Part shown: in pieces, positions 1-12,201 of the stretch
Numbering within the stretch: position 1 is the stretch's first letter
Layout of the letters: the number at the start of each line of letters is the position of its first letter
Assembly: GCA_018873245.2 (NCBI GenBank)
Contig: JAEMBT020000004.1
Coordinates: 10,412,652-10,476,651 of the forward strand
Source: Archegozetes longisetosus
Taxonomy: Eukaryota > Arthropoda > Arachnida > Sarcoptiformes > Trhypochthoniidae
Direction of reading: 5' to 3'
Length of the DNA: 64,000 nucleotides
The notes under the pieces: generated by a model
The model's database searches: none
Told to the model about the DNA's origin: nothing
What the model saw: the letters and a program-made list of their open reading frames with translations, nothing else
Position numbers and translations under genes: made by a program

Positions 1-3000
1 ACAATGATTTCGATGGCAATATGGAAAATATTAACGATTCTGTCAGAATGAATCATTCAATTACAAGACGGTTAGTATCAGTATAAGAAACACATTTATT
101 CAGATTGAATCGCATTCATTCCTATCTATATATAAATATCTATAAGCAAATCATTTATCATTTTTATGAGTTTAATATCTTCTTTATACTAATCTAATCT
201 ACTTTTTTGTCTACTACTATAGGCCTAGACTAAAATCAGAACCAGAGGTATGCCATCAAAAACATTATTAGGTTTAGAGAAAAAATCAAATTTTCTTTAA
301 ATAACATAAAATCGTTTTAGGATGAAATTAAGATCAATATTGATCAAATGGGAGAAGAGGATGATGGTGCGGCAAAAGATATCGGAGATGAGGGTATGTT
401 TGTTATTTTATATTATATTTTGCAACTTATAACTATCATTATAAATCATTTCTGCGTACACAAGACGAACCAAATGATCAAATTGACGAAGAAGACCAAG
501 AGCAACAACAAGATAAAGACCACGAAGAAGATGCGGCAGAGGACGAAGAGGATGCTGATGGCAATCGAATTTCAAACTATGGGGGAGCCAGGCCTAGAAG
601 GATGTCTGATCTTAATTTTCCAACTAAAATACCTCCGATACCAAAATACAGTTCATTTTTCATTTTCAGCCACACTAATAAGTAATTCAACGTTTTCGTA
701 GGCTTTCTTTCCAAAGGTCTCTATTGCGAAGATTATAGAATTTTTGATGTCCACTAAATCAAAAACAGAAAAACATTCTCCAGATCAGGGTTAAGATTGA
801 GACGAAGCAATAGTCCGAGCGATATAGACCTGAATATGTAATGTGTTTATCACTTGAAAAAATTGCATTAATTTTTTGGCAGGTTTCGAGTGATGTGTCA
901 CCAAATAATAAATCACAACTACTTTGGTAATATTGTTCTCTGTTGTATACTAATAAGCAGTGGAATGCTTGCAGCTGAAGATCCACTCGATCCAAATTCA
1001 GATAGAAACACAGTAAAACTAATTTTTATTATTTTCATAATACAAATGTCTCATAAATATTATAAGTTAATGATATAGCGATGGCCAAAATTCAAAGTAG
1101 AGTGCTTCACCAATAATTTAGTACTGGTATAATCAATCGATGTCAGACCCATAGCATTAAATTGAGTGAAACCCATTCAAATGCAAACAATTTATACAAA
1201 AAACTCATTTTAACATCAATTTTTATTCCAATCTACTAATGTGGATTCTTAGTTAATTGGTCTGATACATAACTATATTGAATTAGAAAATTTAACACGT
1301 TTTATTGACGATCGAAAATATACTTGAGGTATAAACAGAAACCATATCCCGATTAAGTGAATGCTTTTACTGTGCAGTTAACATAGTTGTGTGACGACTG
1401 CACGCAATGCTTCGGTTTGACTGCATTGACTAACATTCAATTATTATTTGTTTAAAAATTAATTAACTAATAACTTTACGTAATGACATCCCGTAATTTT
1501 CTAAAACTTCAAACTATTTACTTAGATAAAAACCGAAAAACCCTATAACTGAACAAAAATGCAGTCATTAAATCAGTACTAAATTGATAGCATGTGAAAT
1601 TAATTTGTAAATTAAATCTGCAAATTTGGTTTAAAATTTTCTCAAATATAAAAGCGAATACATCGAAACCTTAATAAGCTTTATAATTTGAGTTTGATAG
1701 CTGCAACTAAAATATAGGCTAATTATAATGAATAAAACGAAACAATGGTTTAATTTAGCCTAAAATGAAAGTAATAGGCAAATAAATAAAGATTCAAATT
1801 GGTAACAATAGATAACATAATTATTTAAATAATGGCCTACTTCATTATTCGCTTGATATCTAGCATAATGTTTTGCTATCTTTTACTCATAAATATCCTG
1901 TGATGTAATCAAATTTGATGATGTGCAATCCATTATTTGTAATACTAGTTTTGAACTTTCATTTTTAAACCTTAACTCAAACACACTTTACTCTTTTTAG
2001 ATTCTCAATTACTTTGATTGGTTTTTTACGTCAATATTCACTATAGAAATATCTCTAAAAGTATGTGAATTTCAGTATTTTTCAAAAGATTTTGAGTAGG
2101 ATTCACGAGTAAAGCTTAATTTAAAGCCTATTATGAATTGTTAATTGAAATCTAATCGCAATTTGATAGTCAGAGAAAGATTTGACAAATATGATTAATT
2201 AATTTATTTAGACAATTGCGTATGGCGTTATATTACACAAGGGCTCGTTTTGTCGAAGTTATTTCAATCTATTAGATATACTGGTCGTGTGCTGTTCTCT
2301 CATCTCATTTGGATTTCGGTACGAGTCTTTTTTATTTGCGGTTTTAATTCCAGATTAAAGTTAAATTGTATAGACAATCATTTTTGTAAGTAATGATCAT
2401 TTTTTCTCCGTAGCAACGGCACAATATCTGTCATCAAAATTTTACGTGTTTTGAGAGTTTTAAGGCCTTTACGTGCCATAAACCGCGCCAAAGGACTGAA
2501 AGTAAGTAATTCTGAATATCCAATTAAACGAATCTAAATTCATTTCTAAGTGAGAGAACGTCGTGTCTCGTGATTAGTGCCAGATTCAGTGTTAAGTATA
2601 GACAGTCTGAATTGAATTTCAGTTTAGACTACAGGTTTTGATGTTTGGTTTCTATTGCGCGATATAGCATGCATTATGACAGAATAATATCTTACGAAAC
2701 AACCACCTACTTTGAAATAATACTCATTTAACGGTCAGCTCTCTCCCGAAAACTTTTAAATGATTCAATCTATTTACCTTACTATTTATTTATTCAATTA
2801 TTTGCATCTATTATTGCTCTTGAGCAAATAAAAGTGTTACATTATAGCAAATTCACTCAATTTTTATCAATTTTGATCATTAAATTACGGTTTTAGTATT
2901 TGGTTTAAGACAAATAAAAGAAGAGAGCTCAGAGTAATATTTGTGTTTGACTCAGTAAAAAAGTGGACGGATTAGATCAACCTAAATAAATGTTATAACG

Positions 3001-6000
3001 ATTAATTTTAAGTAGATTACTAGACTACTTCTCTCTATGAGTTGACTCGCGAAATACAGTTTATGGAGTATTCCCTGTTTAAATCATTCGTGTTATTCCC
3101 CAGGCCTTAATCCAATTTGATTTTCATCTTTCTTGTAATTTAGAAAAAATACTTTTTTGGCATCAAATCATACAACTCAGTGATCGAAGTTTAAGCTTGT
3201 TTTAATGGCGTAAACTTTTGTTTCGTTTCAATTGATTGCTTTGTTACATCATATTAAGATTACTGCGTTTTAAAAATTGAAACTGATCACAGATCACTGA
3301 ATCCTGATACTAATCGCGAGATATATTCTCACAACATTCAAATACTCATTATACTGAGACACTTTTGATGAAACGCACTATTTTATAGATTGAAAAAATT
3401 AAAACTCAAATTTTAAAATCCAATCTATTTCCATAAAATAAAGTCATAAAAAATATATTTGTCAAATGCTCATTTGATTCATTAGAAGAATAAAAACGTA
3501 ATTAATAGGAAAATAGAAGCGACCTGAATATTTTTAGTGAATATCCTTATGTAAATTTTCTGTAATGATTTGTGAAAATCGCAAACATTGCTTTTTATGT
3601 GAAAGGACAGTAGAGTTTCGATTTTGCAATTTTACAGCACTAAGAACTAAGTTTGATGATCCAAGTCTAGAATCATATACGTATACTTTTCCTCTTTGAA
3701 AATTCGATAAACTTCTATAAGCTTACAGTTCATGGCAAAGCGCATCACATTTTCAACATAGACTGACATTACTCGCAACTTATATGCTTAAAAATGACAG
3801 AAATAGATTCAAAGTTTAAAAGTATTTCACGTAATATCGATCTACAGTAAAAGGATTGGCCTCAGGCCAAGTAAATCAGTCTGAGAGATTAGATTTTTGA
3901 TATCGAATTGATTTGATTATAATAACTGTATTATAAAATCGATGCATTTGCATATATTTGTATTAGAAAACGATAATTGTCTTGGGATAAGTATATAAAT
4001 CATATCTTAGCGCTTGCATAGCATACAGAATGTGATGTCGCAAAAATTCAGTACTCAAATGAAAGAAATCGTTTCCCTACTTTTTATTTATTACTGTATC
4101 TAAATTTATGTTTTCGTAAAATTTATGATTGCTTTGTTTGTTATACGGGAAAGCAATGTATACATAGTTATATGAAAGCTTGTGCTTATTGTGAGCAATG
4201 ATTGTAAGTATAAATATAGTGATTTTGTTTTATTTTGCTATACTTTACTTTTGTTTTACGGAAAATCATGTCTAAGTGAATGACTTGCCTGACGATGATC
4301 TGCTTATCGTTTTTTTACCTTATGAAAGCACGTGGTGTCATGCGTTATTGTCGCAATTAAGACTATCGGAAATATCATGCTGGTAGGTATTCGTATTGTT
4401 TATGTTTACTCTATCATATGACAATTAGGTAACCTCTGCTGACATTTGATGAATAGGTCACATTTCTTCTCAATTTCATGTTTGCCGCAATCGGTTGTCA
4501 ACTTTTTAAGGTAATAAACGACTAGTCATTCAAATAAACTTAATTAATATAAGGGTTTGAGTTACGCTAAAATATTTTGCTAAGAGGATACCCACTATCG
4601 AAATGTAGAGTGAAATACTCGAATTTAAGGTGATTGATATGTGCCAATGATTCTCAAACTTATGAAGGCATGTGTGAAAAGGTTATGCTTTTTCGAAAAT
4701 TGGTCAAATTATATGCGCTTCAGAGCTTTCAATTGCACGATCTGTTTGACAGCCATTGCATGTATTGCTTGTTCACTATGTTTTGTCTGTTCCTATACTC
4801 TGTCTATGTTTTAAAACTTCGATCCAACTCATAAAATAAGGCAACAAAATGATTTTATCATCACTTCTCTGCTTATGATTGATCGAACACATTATTAATG
4901 ATAACTAGAAAGAATAATTAAAATGATTGAAAGGCGGCAACTTTTGACTTGGGAAAACCAGATAATAATCAAACGAACCTTTAATATGCATCAGAAAGTC
5001 TAATAAATTAAGAGTTTCGGGTTTTTGTTTGATAATCACAATATAGGATTGAAATTGAATAATAAATAATGAATTAATAGCACGCATTTTCCCATTGCCA
5101 GCACGTGGTCAAATCAGTTCTTGTTGCGATTAAGATGATAGGCCAAATTTTGATGGTAACTTACTTACTACAGTTCATGTTTGCAGTTGTTGCAGTTCAG
5201 CTTTTCAAGGTAACAATTACTAACTATTTGTTCAATTACTTTTAGTTTACTTTACCTTAACTTACATTTTGCCCTCAAATCCATCTTCCATCCTTTTAAA
5301 ACTCGTCACTAGTTTTTGTGCTTCTCTGATAACCATATTCTGGTATCTGTATTCTGATATCTATATTCATTCCGCTGTCTCTATTCAATACTTCTAAAAT
5401 TATAGACTATTCTTATTTTTTTCATTATTCAATGTTTGCAAACTTAAACTTAGGTTTTAAGATTTAGACTCTTCATCGATATTTTGTCTAACAATAGCAT
5501 TTATGAAAAACTTTGATGTGCTTTCATAGAATAGTTTATATAAATATAGATTACAAACTAACTGTACAGTCGAGAACTTAACAATCCGCGATAGCAACAA
5601 GAAAGAACTGTTGCCATGTCAACCTCCTCGTGGTGCATATCAATTTCTTGCTGAAATTGATTTCTAATTCATTTTGCTTATTATATTGAATATTGTATAA
5701 ACTTTTTAATATCCTCTATATTATGGTCTGATGGAAAGCATCCTATGTAAGACATAACTTCTAGTTGCTATCAACGATTATAAGTTTTAAGTGTAAGTGT
5801 ATTGAGTATACGCGAAATTTGAGATGAATTTTATAAAAATGTGCGCAGAATAAGAATAGCCTATATATTTGTTTTGTTCATAAAAGGTTTAGATATTAGT
5901 TACTGTAACAGAAAAAACAGTTTGACGAATGGAAAAACTAACTGTTATTGCATTAACGCATGCTATTTAGTTGTTTGATTAGCATTTTATTCAAATTAAT

Positions 6001-9000
6001 CACTAGTGATTGCCAAACTAAATCCTTTCTCTAAGCTTCTCAGTATATTTTCCAATCAAAATAATCAAACCAAACATCTCTTAAACACTAAAGCGCTTCA
6101 AAATTCGATTTGTTATCAACTTATGCGCACTTTTTATTTCTTCTTTTTCTTTATTCAACTGTCAATCACAAGAACTTTCTGTTAAATAACTTTTGAGCCA
6201 AGGCTTGGAGATAACGTGATTGGTGTGATTCAATTATATAAAGTTTATGGTGTTTTTCCCTTAAAACTAATGCTACGATAAATTAGATGATAGTATTTAA
6301 TATTTGAATTTTGTAGCTATAAAAATATTTATGCAATGTATATAAATGCATATAATGAATCACAATAGACTGAGAGTAAACTAACTTTATATTTAGGGCA
6401 CATTTTTTAGATGTACTGACGGATCAAAGTCTACAGAAGAGGAATGTCAGTGAGTAGAGAAAACAATAGATAGTTTGAAAGATAATTAATTATTGTTTTG
6501 ACAATCAATTAGGGGACAGTTCATTGACTATGGAACTGACAATAAGCCTGAAGTAAAGATTCGTGAGTGGAAGAACTATCCATTCAATTTTGATGATATT
6601 GCAGAAGCGATGCTGACACTGTGTACAGTTTCAACATTTGAAGGCTGGCCCGGGTACGTATCTCATAGTTAAGTAATTGTTTCAAATGTTCAAATATGTA
6701 AGAGGTATGTTGAAAATTGTCATTTCAGTCTTCTTCACGTATCCATCGATTCAAATGCTGAAAACATGGGTCCTATTTATAATTTCCGTCCATTTGTTGC
6801 CGTCTTCTATATTATTTATATAATAGTGATCGCATTTTTTATGGTCAACATTTTCGTTGGCTTTGTTATCGTCACATTTCAGAACGAAGGCGAACAAGAG
6901 TACAAAAACTGTGAGCTCGATAAGAACCAAAGAAATTGTATTGAATTTGCTCTCAAAGCTAGACCTGTGCGAAGATACATACCAAAAGGTAAATCAGTTC
7001 TCTTATTAGACATTTATGATAAGTTTATTCTTTCAAATGCCAATAAAAATGATAAGAAATTGGGAATTTTTTCAAACCGGAGTACGATGTATGAAATTTG
7101 GAGCGGAATTAGCTACAGAAATATCAGATCTATGAGTGCTGCGCTATAAGAATCAGTAGGGATGACAAAACACATCAAAGTAACGAAATCTTTTCAACAG
7201 TAAATAAAATGGATTTTAACTAAAAGTATTGAGTCGTTTCAGTCTTATATTTGAAAGCATTTTTGGTCCGTTAGATGATTGCAAAAGTTTATTAATCTTA
7301 GAGTAAAATATAAAATAAATTGTAGAGAACATTAAGTGCCAGTAAATTTGCAGTGAGTATAACTTTCAGTGCATTTAACTTTTATAGTAAGTTAGATTCT
7401 GTTAACCTTTTACTTATCTATACTCTATGCTAATGAAAAACATGCAATCTGGCATCAAGTTTCACAAACTGTTCACTCATTGATTTTCTTTTATTGACAT
7501 ATTTGTTCCAAGAGATACAGTGTTTCATTAGAGAATATTCGCAAAATATCAGTCAAAAGTATTGGAACATACTCTCCTATGCTTTTAAGCTCATGTGCAA
7601 AATGTTTTAGTGTTGAAGCCGAGGATTCTTATTAATGCGTAAATTCTGATAAAATAAATTTTAGTCAACTCACTTGAATTCATTTCAATAATCAAATGAA
7701 TATTTTATAGCAATAAATGCTTTGAAATTGCAAAACTCATTCAACTATGAAACTTATTTGAACAATTTTTAAAATGTTTATTTAGATATTTAATTAATGG
7801 TAGTCTAGTATGCATGAAGTTATTTATGATAAATTTAAACTATTTTATGTAACAGAGTTTGCTTTGGACATAGTATTACTGGAACTTAGAATATGTTGAG
7901 ATATAGTTGTTTTGCTCCTTAATAGAATAATGAGTGCAGAACTATTCAATTGATAGAACTTCTCGTATTGTAGATCAAAAGATTGTTGAAGTAAGCCATC
8001 CCACTAACTCTTATATTGCTTTGTATTCATGACAAGACCAACTTAAACTCTACAAATCCTAATAATACTTCAAATCTAGTCTCGTTCCTCAGACTTGAGT
8101 TGCTTCGAAACAGAAATTATTTTCATTTATTTTGGTTTCACATCGAACTAATGGTTTTTTCTAAAGGCATTGGCGAGCATTAGATTGTTTTAACATTAAT
8201 TTTTGCATTAAATGATCCAAATTGTCTAAATTTAGGGTATATTTAACTGATTAGAAATAGCGAAAGCAAACAAAAGATAGAGTTTGAAAGGTGTGGGTAG
8301 ATTTGACTAAATATTTGATGTAAAATGTAATTTACAGCTCGATTTCAATATAAAGTGTGGTGGCTAGTCACGTCTCAGTATTTTGAATATCTCATATTTG
8401 CATTGATCTTAACCAACACAATAATATTAGCCATGAGAGTAAGTATTAATGAAATATTATGTTTAAGTTATAAATTATTAAATTAACATGTTCGATTTTT
8501 GCTTCAATGTGATGGCTAGTATGATGGTCAGTCTGGAGTTTATTCTGACGTATTGAATGTGCTCAACATTATATTCACCGCATTATTTACGGTCGAATTT
8601 TTATTGAAACTCATGGCTTTCAGGTTCAAAGTAAGGAAAAGCTAGTTATTTGATTTGAAATGTTTTTAAAAAGTGAATACTGATTGATTTAATATTACGT
8701 TAACAGAACTATTTTGGTGATCCGTGGAATTGTTTTGATTTTTTCATAGTATTGGGAAGTCTTATCGATATAGTATACGAACAGTTAAATGTGGGTCATA
8801 TGCATTGCACACTCACTATTCTATAGCAATACATAAAAAGTATCTCATTCTCGTCTAACACAACTCACTTCTATTGCAGCCCGCATCACCGGAAGAGAAG
8901 TCGACTGCTGCGAGAACTAGTGCGAGAGTCAGACCAACTTCTGTGATGAACTTTCTACGTTTATTTCGCGTAATGCGTTTAGTTAAATTGCTCAGTAGAG

Positions 9001-9148
9001 GGGAAGGCATCAGAACTTTATTGTGGACTTTTGTCAAGTCATTTCAGGTCTGTCTTCAGCTCGAGCTATATTATGCTTCTTTAACTCTAACTCCAAAGGC
9101 AACCAAAAAATCAATTTTGATGATAGATTAAGTCATAGCTCACTCCCG

Positions 9149-9186
<38 letters not shown>

Positions 9187-12100
9187 TCCCTTTCCTCTCC
9201 TTCTTGTTTCTTTCACACACATTATTCTTGTTTTCTTTTTTCCATTGGTATAAATGTATAAATTATTGTGAAATAAAAGCTTAATACTGTACGAATGAAC
9301 CTATAGGCGTTGCCGTACGTCGCGTTACTTATACTGATGTTATTCTTCATCTACGCGGTAATCGGGATGCAAGTGTTCGGCAAGATAGCGTTGGACTCAT
9401 CGACAGCAATCACTCGGAACAATAATTTTCAAACTTTTTTCCAAGCGATACTTGTGTTGTTTCGTTCAGCGACAGGGGAAGCCTGGCAGGACATAATGTT
9501 GGCTTGTACTTATAGCGATGATGTTCACTGTGATCCCAAGTCAGATGATGGCAAGAGAGATCCAAGCTCTTTGTGTGGATCAAATTTCGCGATTCCATAT
9601 TTCATTTCTTTCTATATATTGTGTTCTTTTCTGATCATAAACTTATTTGTTGCTGTAATTATGGACAACTTTGACTATTTGACCCGTGATTGGTCTATAT
9701 TAGGACCGCATCATTTGGATGAATTTGTTAGATTGTGGTCGGAATACGATCCCGACGCCAAGGGAAGAATTAAACATTTAGATGTGGTAACTTTGTTGAG
9801 AAAAATATCGCCTCCTCTAGGATTCGGAAAATTATGTCCACATCGAGTAGCCTGCAAAAGACTTGTGTCAATGAACATGCCATTGAATAGTGACGGAACT
9901 GTTATGTTTAACGCCACTCTGTTCGCTATCGTTAGGACAGCCCTTAGAATCAAAACAGACGGAAATATTGATCAGGCGAACGAAGAACTACGCGCTGTTA
10001 TCAAAAAGATTTGGAAGCGAACGAGCCCTAAGTTATTAGATCAAGTTGTGCCGCCGGCCACTGACGATGAAGTGACTGTCGGAAAATTTTATGCGACATT
10101 TCTTATTCAGGATTACTTCAGACGGTTTAAGAAGAAAAAAGAAGAACGAGACAAACTTAACTCTTGTGATGAAGAGAATACGGTCGCACTCCAGGCAGGA
10201 CTGCGAAGTTTGCACGAATTCGGACCTGAAATAAGACGTGCCATATCTGGAAATCTAGATGAAGACAACTTTGAGAATGGACCAGACTGGGAGCCAATGC
10301 ATCGAAGAAATCACTCACTATTTGGCAATGTTTGGTCAACAGTGAGAGGAAAGCGACCAAATTTACCGCAACGTACGCGATCCTTTCATCAGGTCAATCG
10401 TAATGGGATCAGAGACACATTAACTACTCCAATAACAGCTCACGAACTGAATCCCATGTCTGATACGACTATGTCTCACATAAATGATATTCGATTGACC
10501 GCAAACAATGGACAAATGCCATTATCTAATGGTGTCGAACATACATCACGTGAGAGGTATTGCAATACTATTCGCTATGAGCTATGTTAAAACTTAATAC
10601 TTCTGTCTATTGTCTAATATCACATCATTCTATCATAAGTCATCGTTTGTGTCATATTCAATATATCGACAGATATATTTTACCATTTGTGCCAATCTTA
10701 TTCTCAGATCACTGTTTATTACAAACTTAAGATATTCTTTAAGATATTCTTATTTAAGATATTCTTTTACAGGAATGCGACTGTACTTAATGTTTGACAT
10801 TTAATATTCTTGTTGTTTTACTAACAAATTGCTTAATTTGGCTAATCTTTATAGCATTGTTGATGTGTTTGCATCCGAACAAGAACATGATGATAATGAC
10901 AGTAATAGGAAAAGGCCGTCACCAGTCACTAACCTTAATCCTCCATTAACAATATCCAGTCAAATATCGGCAATTCCTGTTACATGCACTCTATGCGGAC
11001 AAGACATGCATTTTAGCGAAGTGTTTGCAGCTTCTAATAAAGACGAAAGCATTTATGACGAATCAATACCACTTCAGTGTAAAGGACTTTGCAAAAGTGC
11101 AAATTTCAGCTCTGATCGCTCTCCACCGCAGCCTCTATTCACTAAAACTTCGCCTACTAATACACAAAACAAACCCATTACTAACATTAGTGGTCCCAAA
11201 GTCGCTATAATTAGGTTTGTCATCCATATTAGTCAATAATTAGTCTAATACTTAGTCAATTAGTCTATTGTTTAATAATAAGAATTAGTTTACATCTTAA
11301 CAAAATTAGACGCTGTCTCCAATTAGTACGACTTAACATGAGCTACAATTTAATTGTTATTTAACAGTGTGTCAATAGATGATGATGATAGTCGAGCCCA
11401 CCCGCCAACCCCTCCACCGCGGAAACTACTAAACACGGCATCATTTCGCAAAAAGTTGCCATGTTTTCGCAAACAAGATAGTAATGAATGGCCAATGTTG
11501 GACCGTAATAGTGGTAGTGCTTGTAGTTCTACTGAAATAGATCGCCAAAGATCAGTATCTCCTGATGAAACTAATATCACTCCAAAAATGCAACGTAAAC
11601 GAGCCCTAAGTCATATCGCTGCCTCTCTTAGATACGCACCGGTGCCCGCTATGGCTGTGGCAGGATTTCTACCAGAGCCCGGATTACTTGGCGCACACAG
11701 AACGCCGTACAGACACAGCCCTCTCAGGGCTTCTTATCACGGAAAACCTTCTGAAATGAAATATATGGACTCGCCCCAATTTTTGAATTCCTTAGATGGA
11801 AGTAAGCCGTTCAGCGACGTTGTCGGCAGTGCCGAGAGCTTAGTTGGTCGAGTACTATATCAACAGGGATTAGGCAAATATTGTGATCCAGACTTTGTTA
11901 GAGCCACACAAAGGGAGTTAGCCGAAGCCTTCAATATGACACAAGAAGGTTCTAGTTCTTAATATATTGCTTATGATTATGGCTTTAAACATATCTTTCA
12001 TTTGATTGATTAGAGATGGACAGAGCAGCACATCGTATACTTCAGGCTGAAACTCAAAAAAGTGGTGCCAATTCAGGCAATGATAGCAAAGGACAAAACA

Positions 12101-12201
12101 GAGAATCGACTAAGTCAAGGGCTGATAGGAGGAAATTAGATCGTTCGCCACATTTATCATCTGATGATGAGGACGATAAATTCAAAGACACTAAATTATA
12201 G
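1..12201 (+). CDS. Ca-alpha1D: L-type voltage-gated calcium channel alpha-1 subunit (3' part: II-III linker to C terminus)
   Basis: Pore-forming subunit of a plasma-membrane Cav1 channel; domains I and II lie left of the window. Exons read by hand with matching phases: <3-70, 223-247, 321-393, 465-681, 883-1012 (IIIS1), 2001-2060, 2212-2318 (IIIS2-S3), 2414-2501 (IIIS4), IIIS5 either 4329-4382 plus 4457-4510 or 5102-5209, 6397-6449, 6513-6653 (pore III, STFEGWP), 6729-6988 (IIIS6), 8338-8438 (IVS1), 8520-8630 (IVS2), 8707-8790 (IVS3), 8880-9047 (IVS4, [15 protein letters not shown]), 9307-10556 (IVS5, pore IV ATGEAWQ, IVS6, EF-hand and IQ region [10 protein letters not shown]), 10855-11214, 11368-11948, 12014-12201. 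Both visible selectivity-filter positions are glutamate, as in calcium rather than sodium channels. The II-III linker is highly acidic. The C-terminal [16 protein letters not shown] junction matches the conserved Cav1 tail. Assignment to Cav1/Ca-alpha1D rests on remembered family sequence. The far C-terminal exon boundaries are less certain than the membrane part. Confidence 0.95.
223..247 (+). other. 25-nt microexon of the calcium channel II-III linker
   Basis: The exon sits between ACTATAG and GTATGC. It completes an Arg codon left by the exon ending at 70 (phase 2) and adds PRLKSEPE, ending in phase 0 so that it joins the exon starting at 321. Skipping it would change the frame, so it is probably constitutive unless alternative neighbouring splice sites are used. 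It is too short for most gene predictors. Confidence 0.65.
4329..4510 (+). other. Alternative IIIS5 exon, version A (split in two by a 74-nt intron)
   Basis: 4329-4382 reads [18 protein letters not shown] and 4457-4510 reads [18 protein letters not shown]. They are separated by an intron 4383-4456 that starts GTAGGT and ends AG. Together they give 36 codons, the same length and boundary phases as version B (5102-5209). Preceding exon 8 ends in phase 0 and the following exon at 6397 starts in phase 0, so either version joins in frame. The region encodes the end of the III S4-S5 linker and segment IIIS5. Including both versions would duplicate a membrane helix, so mutually exclusive use is inferred. 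Confidence 0.85.
5102..5209 (+). other. Alternative IIIS5 exon, version B (unsplit, 108 nt)
   Basis: The exon reads [18 protein letters not shown] followed directly by [18 protein letters not shown], 36 codons, flanked by AG at 5100-5101 and GTAACA at 5210. The position inside version B that matches version A's internal splice site reads straight through (ATG GTA ACT), so this copy has no intron. About two thirds of residues match version A by eye. The substitutions fall in the linker helix and in S5 (for example SC/KS, TIGN/MIGQ, AAIGC/AVVAV), where they could alter gating or dihydropyridine-site geometry; that effect is inference. Confidence 0.85.
9152..9182 (+). repeat. (CT)n microsatellite in calcium channel intron
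   Basis: An uninterrupted CT run followed by a pyrimidine-rich tail to about 9203. It lies in the 259-nt intron between the IVS4 exon (ends 9047) and the IVS5 exon (starts 9307). It may act as a long polypyrimidine stretch, although the acceptor itself (CTATAG) is about 120 nt further on. Confidence 0.9.

Noticed and set aside
348-701. 117-codon open frame at the start of the window
   Set aside because: It reads through two exons and introns of the calcium channel in mixed frames; the spliced reading explains the sequence better.
6989-7149. Open extension of the IIIS6 exon to a stop
   Set aside because: The exon ends at GTAAAT after RRYIPK and joins IVS1 at 8338; the extension has no conserved residues.
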